Position numbers and translations under genes: made by a program. DNA of 34,489 nt. Source: Geobacteraceae bacterium. Its GTDB lineage: Bacteria; Desulfobacterota; Desulfuromonadia; Geobacterales; Geobacteraceae. The stretch lies in NCBI GenBank assembly GCA_028683555.1, contig JAQUHN010000021.1, positions 1 through 34,489 of the forward strand. The letters run 5' to 3'. Below the pieces are notes generated by a model, which had not been told where the DNA came from, made no database searches, and was given only the letters and a program-made list of their open reading frames with translations. Positions 29,361 to 34,489 of this stretch are shown one piece after another (the first letter of the stretch is position 1; every line of letters begins with the position of its first letter).

Positions 29361-29367
29361 AGGCATC

Positions 29368-30186
29368 ATGGAACGATTGACGATTGACGATATTTCCCTC
29401 TCTCTTGCCCATCCGGCCGAGCTGCCGCTGAAATGGATCGGCCAGGAGGAAATTCTCCAGCAGCTGCTTGCTGCCTGGATGGTGATCGATGACCGGGATA
29501 TCCCTTTCAATCCACGGCTTATCGGCAAACCGGGGGTCGGCAAGACCACCCTTGCCTATGCCGCGGCGAAAAAGCTGCAGCGGGAGGTCTACCTCTTCCA
29601 GGCCACCATGGATACCCGGCCGGAGGATTTGATTGTCACCCCGGTTATCGGGCCGGACAACCGGATCCAGTATGCGGCGTCGTCGCTGGTCACCGCCATG
29701 CTCAGGGGCGGGGTGCTGATCCTTGACGAGGGCAACCGGATGAGCGAAAAGGCTTGGGCTTCGCTGGCGCCCCTGCTGGACGACCGGCGCTACGTGGAGT
29801 CGATCATTACCGGACTGACGATTCGGGCACACCGGGATTTTCGGATCGTGGTCACCATGAACGAGGATGCTTCCACCTTCGAGATTCCGGAATATATTCA
29901 TTCCCGCCTTCAGCCGCAGATTTTCATCGATTTTCCCGAGGCCGACGAAGAACTGCTCATTCTCCGGGAAAACCTGCCTTTTGCCGACGATGCCATCCTT
30001 GCCTATGTGGTGAATTTCCTCCAGCGGGCCCATGCCGCCGACGAGCTTTATTCGGTGCGCGACGGTATCAACATCGCCCGTTATGCCCTGAAAATGATGA
30101 AAGGGGTCGGCGGAGACCGGCAGGAGCTGCTGCCGCTGGCGGTGATGCGTATTTTGGGAGACGAGGCTCTTCACTACCTGGACTGA
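29368..30186 (+). CDS. MoxR-type AAA+ ATPase
   Basis: This 272-residue AAA+ protein has Walker A GKPGVGKTT (53-61), Walker B GGVLILDEGNR (114-124; MoxR proteins usually read DEINR) and sensor-1 VVTMNEDAS. It also has an arginine-finger region (HSRLQPQIFIDFP) and a C-terminal lid. MoxR ATPases usually remodel or activate a partner protein, often one with a von Willebrand A domain. No such partner is in the window. The gene lies 15 bp upstream of the 658-residue gene in the same direction. AAGGAGG stands 4 bp from the ATG. It is divergent from the protoglobin gene. Confidence 0.92.
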   Translation: MERLTIDDISLSLAHPAELPLKWIGQEEILQQLLAAWMVIDDRDIPFNPRLIGKPGVGKTTLAYAAAKKLQREVYLFQATMDTRPEDLIVTPVIGPDNRIQYAASSLVTAMLRGGVLILDEGNRMSEKAWASLAPLLDDRRYVESIITGLTIRAHRDFRIVVTMNEDASTFEIPEYIHSRLQPQIFIDFPEADEELLILRENLPFADDAILAYVVNFLQRAHAADELYSVRDGINIARYALKMMKGVGGDRQELLPLAVMRILGDEALHYLD

Positions 30187-30201
30187 CGAAGCGGATTTGT
30201 T

Positions 30202-32178
30202 ATGCCCCACAGACTTCATCTGGAAAAATTCGGTCCTGTTCATGCGCTTCCGGTCCTCCATTACACGATGGAGTTCGCCGCACTGGTGCGCCAGGCGGTG
30301 GATCGGATACAGCCTGACTGTATAGCGATCGAGCTTCCCGCTACCCTTGAAGCCCATTTTCTGCGGGGGGTACGACGCCTGCCGGAAATCTCGGTTCTCC
30401 GCTACGAGCTGCGCCGTTCCGGAAAAAAATTCCAGGGTGGCGATCAGACGGTCTTCCTCTTCATCGAGCCGGCTGATCCCCTGGTGGAAGCGGCCCGTCT
30501 TGCTGGCGAGCGGGACATCCCGCTCCACTGTATCGACGTGGACGTGGAAGGGTACCCCTGCCATGAGGAGCCGTTTCCCGATGCCTATGCCGTGCGGCGC
30601 ATCGGGCTTCGTTCCTATTACGGCGAATACCGGAAGGTTTTCGGTGACAGCAAGCCGGGACGTGAAGATCTGCTCCGTGAGCGGGGCATGGCGTATCGCC
30701 TCCAGCAGTTGTCGGCGCAGTATCGCCGCATACTGCTGGTCTGCGGCATGGCCCACCTGGAAAGACTGAAGGAATGCTATGCGCTTCCCCAGGCGGCACC
30801 CCTGGAACGGGTAAAGAGAGACGGTATCCTGCTGTACAATCTGCATCCTGAATCGTGCCGCGAGGTGCTGGCGGAATATTCCTTCCTGTCCGCCCTCTAC
30901 GAACTGCATCGGCGGCCCCTTCCGCCGGAGCCTGCTGACGGCCCTTCCCTGCGTAAAAGCTGGAATGCCTTCGAATTGATCAACGGCGGGAAAAGGGATA
31001 TTCCGGAGGAACAGATTCTGTACGAGGCGATGCTGCGGAGCGCGCACCATGTGGGGCGTACCGGGGAAAGCCTGGATCGGCAGCGGGTCGCTTTCCGTCT
31101 TTTTCGCGAAGCGGCACGGCACTACCGGCAGGAGACCGGTGAGTCGGTCCATGTCTGGCAGAAGCGGGCTTTCTTCCGCTTTTCCCGCAACTATGCACTG
31201 ATTGCCGGTCGTCTCCTGCCCGACCTGTTTCAGATGCTTGCCGCGGCCCGCGGCTGCATTGACGACAATTTTGCCTATGCCTTCTGTCGGCTTGCCACCT
31301 TCTATCCATGGCAGAAGCTGGATTCCGATGCACCTACCATCAGCCTGCGCCCTGACGACATCGCCGGCGGCAGCCGGCGGATCCGCTTTCGGCCCCGTTC
31401 ACGGCAGCCGGGAAAGGGGCTCTCGCCGCTCCAGTTCCTGAAGCGGAAGCGGGAAAAGCGACCCGGCGAATGGCTGGAAGGGTTCGACGATTCGGCCATC
31501 TGCTCCTATCCCCCGGAAGATCTGATCATCGAGGATTATGGCCGCTTTCTCAAGCAAAAGGGTGCCAAGCAGCTTTCCGAAGAGCAGAGCCGCGTAGTAC
31601 CCTTTGTTTCTTCGCTGCTGGACGGCATCGACATGCGGGAGACACTGCGCAACCTCCACGAGGGCACCATCTATGTGCGGGAGAATCTTCGTGTCCAGGG
31701 GGGAGTGGGGAGCGTTGTCGTGGTATTTAATGAGGACCGTGGCGGGAAACAGTTTCCCTACCTGATGACTTGGCTTGGTGAGCACGACCAGGAGTCGGAC
31801 ATGGCCTTTTACGGCACCCAACCGGCTGATAACGTCGTAGGGCCGGGCATCTGCCGCTGCGAATACGGCGGATTCATCCTCTCCTACCCTCCCCGGCGCA
31901 TGTTCGATGTCTGGCAGGATACCGATTACTCTTTTGCCCGGTGCAAATCGGAGGTCCTGCTGCTGGCCGCCTTGGACTACTCACGGGAAAAACATATCGT
32001 CTACGTTGCGGCACGCCCTCCCCGCAGCTGCTTCAGGCAGATTGCCGCCCGGCTCGGCAAGCAGATCGTCTATCTGCCGCTCGGTTCCCTGTCTCCGCAG
32101 AAACTGAAAAAGCTCCGGGTGTTCCATGTCCTTTTCGGTCATGACAAAAGGGACCTTGCCAAGGATTACATATGGTGA
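30202..32178 (+). CDS. Uncharacterised 658-residue MoxR partner with TraB/EreA/ChaN-like (DUF5682-like) N-terminus
   Basis: I do not recognise a full-length family. The N-terminal 200 residues resemble the TraB/EreA/ChaN fold. VRQAVDRIQPDCIAIELP contains a conserved-type Glu (residue 44), and the later VCGMAHLERL places a His at 185 like the family's GxxH. The overall pattern recalls DUF5682 proteins, which also occur next to MoxR ATPases. The middle (about 270-400) is helical. The basic segment RFRPRSRQPGKGLSP leads to a C-terminal domain with GGVGSVVVVFNEDRGG, LMTWLGEHDQESDMAFYGT and GFILSYPPRRMFDVW, whose function I cannot name. There is no signal peptide or membrane helix. No strong ribosome site is seen. 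The pairing with MoxR suggests a remodelled effector or hydrolase; this is inference. Confidence 0.88.
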   Translation: MPHRLHLEKFGPVHALPVLHYTMEFAALVRQAVDRIQPDCIAIELPATLEAHFLRGVRRLPEISVLRYELRRSGKKFQGGDQTVFLFIEPADPLVEAARLAGERDIPLHCIDVDVEGYPCHEEPFPDAYAVRRIGLRSYYGEYRKVFGDSKPGREDLLRERGMAYRLQQLSAQYRRILLVCGMAHLERLKECYALPQAAPLERVKRDGILLYNLHPESCREVLAEYSFLSALYELHRRPLPPEPADGPSLRKSWNAFELINGGKRDIPEEQILYEAMLRSAHHVGRTGESLDRQRVAFRLFREAARHYRQETGESVHVWQKRAFFRFSRNYALIAGRLLPDLFQMLAAARGCIDDNFAYAFCRLATFYPWQKLDSDAPTISLRPDDIAGGSRRIRFRPRSRQPGKGLSPLQFLKRKREKRPGEWLEGFDDSAICSYPPEDLIIEDYGRFLKQKGAKQLSEEQSRVVPFVSSLLDGIDMRETLRNLHEGTIYVRENLRVQGGVGSVVVVFNEDRGGKQFPYLMTWLGEHDQESDMAFYGTQPADNVVGPGICRCEYGGFILSYPPRRMFDVWQDTDYSFARCKSEVLLLAALDYSREKHIVYVAARPPRSCFRQIAARLGKQIVYLPLGSLSPQKLKKLRVFHVLFGHDKRDLAKDYIW

Positions 32179-32325
32179 GGTGGTAAAAAATGTGGTATAT
32201 GATTCTGATACAGTTGCCGTGACACGTTTGAACGGGCTCCGGAGCTCCTGTATTCCGGCTGCCATCCGGTGCCTGCGATAGATAGTTTCTACCGAAGACC
32301 AAGGTTTCATGTAGAGGGGGGAAGG

Positions 32326-32673
32326 ATGAACAACAGCCAGCGACGCTTCGTACGGATGGACTCCCTGAATCTGCTTGACTATGTTCTCGTTGATGCCAAA
32401 GGGGAGATACTCGGCCATGCCATGGGGAGGACGCTCAATATCAGCGAAAAGGGTATCCTGCTGGAGACGCACATGCAGTTCGAACCGGGCCAGATTCTGT
32501 TGATCACCATCGGGCTGGAAGAGGATCTGGTGGACATCAAGGGCCAGGTCAAGCATGCGGAAAGCCGTGACGACGCTACCTTCAGTGCCGGTATCGAGTT
32601 TCTGGAAATCGACGGCGAGGGTAGCAGGGTGCTGCAGAACTACCTGGAGGCATTCGAGGCCTTTGCCGGGTAG
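32326..32673 (+). CDS. PilZ domain protein (predicted c-di-GMP receptor)
   Basis: This single-domain 115-residue protein has the two PilZ c-di-GMP motifs: RRFVR (Arg6 and Arg10, the RxxxR element) and NISEKG (38-43, the D/NxSxxG element). It probably acts as a small adaptor that responds to cyclic di-GMP; the output is unknown. An upstream in-frame ATG at 32269 lacks a ribosome site. The ATG at 32326 follows GAGGGGGG and places RRFVR near the start, as is usual. The 147-bp gap before it shows no promoter I can defend. A strong terminator follows. Confidence 0.9.
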   Translation: MNNSQRRFVRMDSLNLLDYVLVDAKGEILGHAMGRTLNISEKGILLETHMQFEPGQILLITIGLEEDLVDIKGQVKHAESRDDATFSAGIEFLEIDGEGSRVLQNYLEAFEAFAG

Positions 32674-32747
32674 CAGCTGTTCCGGGAAGTTTCAAATAAA
32701 ACCATTCCGGGATTATTTACGGTATCGAGACTAGAGAGCGATGAAGA

Positions 32748-32788
32748 GAGCCTGTTCGCACGGACCATGTGCGGGCGGGCTCTTTTTT
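32748..32788 (+). terminator. Rho-independent terminator after the PilZ gene
   Basis: GAGCCTGTTCGCAC (32748-32761) and GTGCGGGCGGGCTC (32769-32782) form a 14-bp stem with three G-U pairs in RNA and a 7-nt loop. Six T residues (32783-32788) follow on the plus strand. It ends 37 bp before the stop of the converging ABC exporter. The minus-strand direction lacks a T-run, so it should stop only rightward transcription. Confidence 0.93.
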
Positions 32789-32825
32789 CATGCCCATGAT
32801 ACACTTTCTGTTGCCGAAGCCGGTT

Positions 32826-34489
32826 TCAGTCCTTGAATTGCAACTGATAGAGACGGTAGTACAGACCCTGGTGCGCCATCAGTTCGTCGTGGCTACCCTC
32901 TTCCGCCTTTTCTCCCTTATGGATGACTACGATCCGGTCGGCATCCCGCACCGTGGAAAGCCGGTGGGCAACCACCAGGGAGGTTCTCCCTGCCAGAAGT
33001 CCCTGCAGGCCTTCCTGGATCAGCCGTTCACTGGCGGTATCGACACTGGAGGTGGCCTCGTCGAGCACCAGGATTTCCGGATCAAAGGCAACTGCCCGGG
33101 CAAAGGAGATGAGCTGCCGTTCGCCCACCGAAAAATTGGCGCCCCTCTCGCGCACCTCTTCGGCGAATCCGCCGGGAAGCTGGGCGATGAAGCGGTCTGC
33201 GCCCACCATCGCCGCGGCATTCACCATCCTCCGGCGCGCCTCTTCGTCCTGAAGGGTTATATTGTATTCCAACGATCCACTGAACAGGAACGGTTCCTGG
33301 AGCACCACGCCGATTCTGCCGCGCAGTTCGGCGAGCGGAATTTCCCTGATGTCCCTGCCGCCGATGACGATGCTTCCCCTGGTCACCTGGTAAAATCTGG
33401 TCAGAAGACGAGTGACGGTGGTTTTGCCGCCGCCTGTTTCACCCACCAGGGCGATCTTTTCTCCGCGACGGATCGTCAGGTTGAACCCTTTCAGTACGTA
33501 ATCGTCGTCTTTGTAGGCAAACCAGACGTTACGGAATTCAATGGTTTCCAAGGGGGAATCCAGACCTGCCAGGTTGTGAAAACCTGGCAGGTCTTCTTTA
33601 CGTTGAGCTTCCTCTTCCTTAACGGGAGCTTTTTTCTCCACGTCCAGCAGACCGAAGATCCGCTCCAGGGCGGCCATTGCTCCCTGCATGATGGAGTATT
33701 TGGCTGACAGGTCACGGATCGGGGCGAAGAATTTTTCCATGTACTGAATGAAAGCAACCAGGGCGCCGAAGGTCAGGGTGCCACGGATGATTTCGCCGCC
33801 GCCATACCAGATGATGAGGCCGACCGCAATCGAGGACAAGGCCTCCACCGCGGCGAAGAGGGCGGCATCCCAGGTGATGACCGGCAGGTTTGCGTCCCGG
33901 TAGGAGGCATTCAGCCGGGTGAATTCCCGCTGCTCGGTTTTCTGGCGATTAAAGAGCTGTACCACCGCCATGCCGCCGATGCTTTCGGCAAGGAACGAAT
34001 TGAGGTTGGACAAGCGTGCCCGTACTTCGCGGAAGGACTTGCGCATCCTGGTGCGGAAGGCAAAGACGATGTAGAGCAGCATCGGCAATACGGTGAAGGT
34101 GACCAGGGAAAGCTTCAGGTTCATCCACAGCATGATGCCGACGACACCCACCAGGACAAGAATGTCGCCGACGATGGAGATAATGCCGGCGGTGAACATC
34201 TCGCCCAGCACTTCCACGTCGCTCGTTACCCTTGTCACAAGGCTGCCGGTGGGAGTGCGGTCGAAAAAGGACGCGGAAAGGCGCTGGATGTGGGAGAAAA
34301 GCTCCATCCGCAGATCGAACATAACTTTTTGTCCCAGGTACTGCAGGAGATAGATTTCCAGGTAGGTCAGGAGACCGTCCGCCAGGATCAGGGCAAAGTA
34401 GCCGAGCGATAGCAGGGGAAGCCCTTGCATCTTGCCGGCGGTGATATGCTGGTCGATGGCGATCTTGATGAACCATGGCTGGGCAAGCT
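32826..34489 (-). CDS. ABC exporter, fused membrane and ATPase domains (MsbA/MdlB-like), 5' end cut off by window edge
   Basis: The frame is open to the right edge (first visible residues LAQPWFIKIAIDQHITAGK), so at least part of the first membrane helix is missing; 553 residues are visible. A six-helix exporter transmembrane domain contains RLSASFFDRTPTGSLVTRVT. The nucleotide-binding domain has Walker A GETGGGKTT, Q-loop VLQEPFLFSG, signature FSVGERQ (in place of LSGGQ), Walker B ILVLDEATSSVD and the H-loop in VVAHRLSTV. The type is that of lipid or multidrug half-transporters working as dimers; many such genes occur as pairs, so a partner may lie just outside. The linker before the ATPase domain carries 11 codons from a palindromic repeat (EDLPGFHNLAGLD). 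Confidence 0.94.
   Translation of the reverse strand, partial: LAQPWFIKIAIDQHITAGKMQGLPLLSLGYFALILADGLLTYLEIYLLQYLGQKVMFDLRMELFSHIQRLSASFFDRTPTGSLVTRVTSDVEVLGEMFTAGIISIVGDILVLVGVVGIMLWMNLKLSLVTFTVLPMLLYIVFAFRTRMRKSFREVRARLSNLNSFLAESIGGMAVVQLFNRQKTEQREFTRLNASYRDANLPVITWDAALFAAVEALSSIAVGLIIWYGGGEIIRGTLTFGALVAFIQYMEKFFAPIRDLSAKYSIMQGAMAALERIFGLLDVEKKAPVKEEEAQRKEDLPGFHNLAGLDSPLETIEFRNVWFAYKDDDYVLKGFNLTIRRGEKIALVGETGGGKTTVTRLLTRFYQVTRGSIVIGGRDIREIPLAELRGRIGVVLQEPFLFSGSLEYNITLQDEEARRRMVNAAAMVGADRFIAQLPGGFAEEVRERGANFSVGERQLISFARAVAFDPEILVLDEATSSVDTASERLIQEGLQGLLAGRTSLVVAHRLSTVRDADRIVVIHKGEKAEEGSHDELMAHQGLYYRLYQLQFKD
33562..33594. repeat. 33-bp palindromic repeat, copy B (in frame inside the ABC exporter gene)
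   Basis: The arms AGACCTGCCAGGTT (33562-33575) and AACCTGGCAGGTCT (33581-33594) are 14-bp perfect inverted repeats around GTGAA. It differs from copy A (26209-26241) at two positions only. At 33 bp it adds exactly 11 codons and keeps the exporter frame open. It falls in the variable linker between the membrane and ATPase domains, where an insertion is most likely to be tolerated. Confidence 0.9.

Noticed and set aside
29263-31152. The protoglobin reading frame stays open for 630 more codons upstream on the minus strand
   Set aside because: It runs opposite the MoxR gene and part of the 658-residue gene, shows no domain, and has no ribosome site. The protoglobin start at 29262 has a good promoter and Shine-Dalgarno.
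32179-32325. Promoter for the PilZ gene
   Set aside because: TATATGAT and TTGCCG elements are present but not at usable spacing, and no sigma-54 GG-N10-GC pair was found.

Overview
The window is a chromosomal replication-origin neighbourhood from a Gram-negative bacterium. The left block (mnmG, mnmE, yidC, yidD, rnpA, rpmH) reads leftward. The right block (dnaA, dnaN, recF, gyrB, gyrA) reads rightward, so both read away from the origin. Gene order, the dense set of PAS-type histidine kinases, the HEAT protein next to gpsA, and a heme cluster with an AhbC/AhbD/NirJ-like radical SAM enzyme all suggest a Geobacter-like member of the Desulfuromonadia (former Deltaproteobacteria). This assignment is inferred from gene content and was not tested by a database search.

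Layout. (1) 1-5192, minus strand: tRNA wobble-U modification genes mnmG (runs off the left edge) and mnmE, with a perfect 16-bp parS-type palindrome 5 bp beyond mnmE, then membrane insertase yidC, yidD, rnpA and rpmH. The jag/khpB gene often found between yidC and mnmE is absent. (2) 5193-7054: dnaA flanked by two DnaA-box clusters. The dnaA-dnaN gap also carries an AT-rich tract with CTA trios, which makes it the better candidate for the unwinding site of a bipartite oriC. (3) 7055-14405: dnaN, recF, gyrB, gyrA. (4) 14466-17125: an uncharacterised HEAT-type protein and gpsA. (5) 17189-23029: three consecutive sensor histidine kinases, the middle one beginning with a receiver domain, and no DNA-binding output regulator. 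(6) 23065-28247: an ABC-2 type exporter (ATPase and permease), a small unknown protein, the radical SAM/SPASM enzyme, hemE and hemH; most junctions overlap or are very short. (7) 28360-29262, minus strand: a protoglobin fused to a four-helix PsiE-like membrane domain. (8) 29368-32178: a MoxR-type AAA+ ATPase and a 658-residue protein with a TraB/EreA/ChaN-like (DUF5682-like) N-terminus; this pair is the least described system here. (9) 32326-32673: a small PilZ protein followed by a strong intrinsic terminator. (10) 32826-34489, minus strand: an ABC exporter that runs off the right edge.

Two nearly identical 33-bp palindromic repeats (31 of 33 positions match) occur in the window. One lies between the radical SAM gene and hemE. 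The other lies inside the ABC exporter reading frame and adds 11 in-frame codons to the linker before the nucleotide-binding domain. No rRNA or tRNA genes, CRISPR arrays or insertion sequences were recognised.
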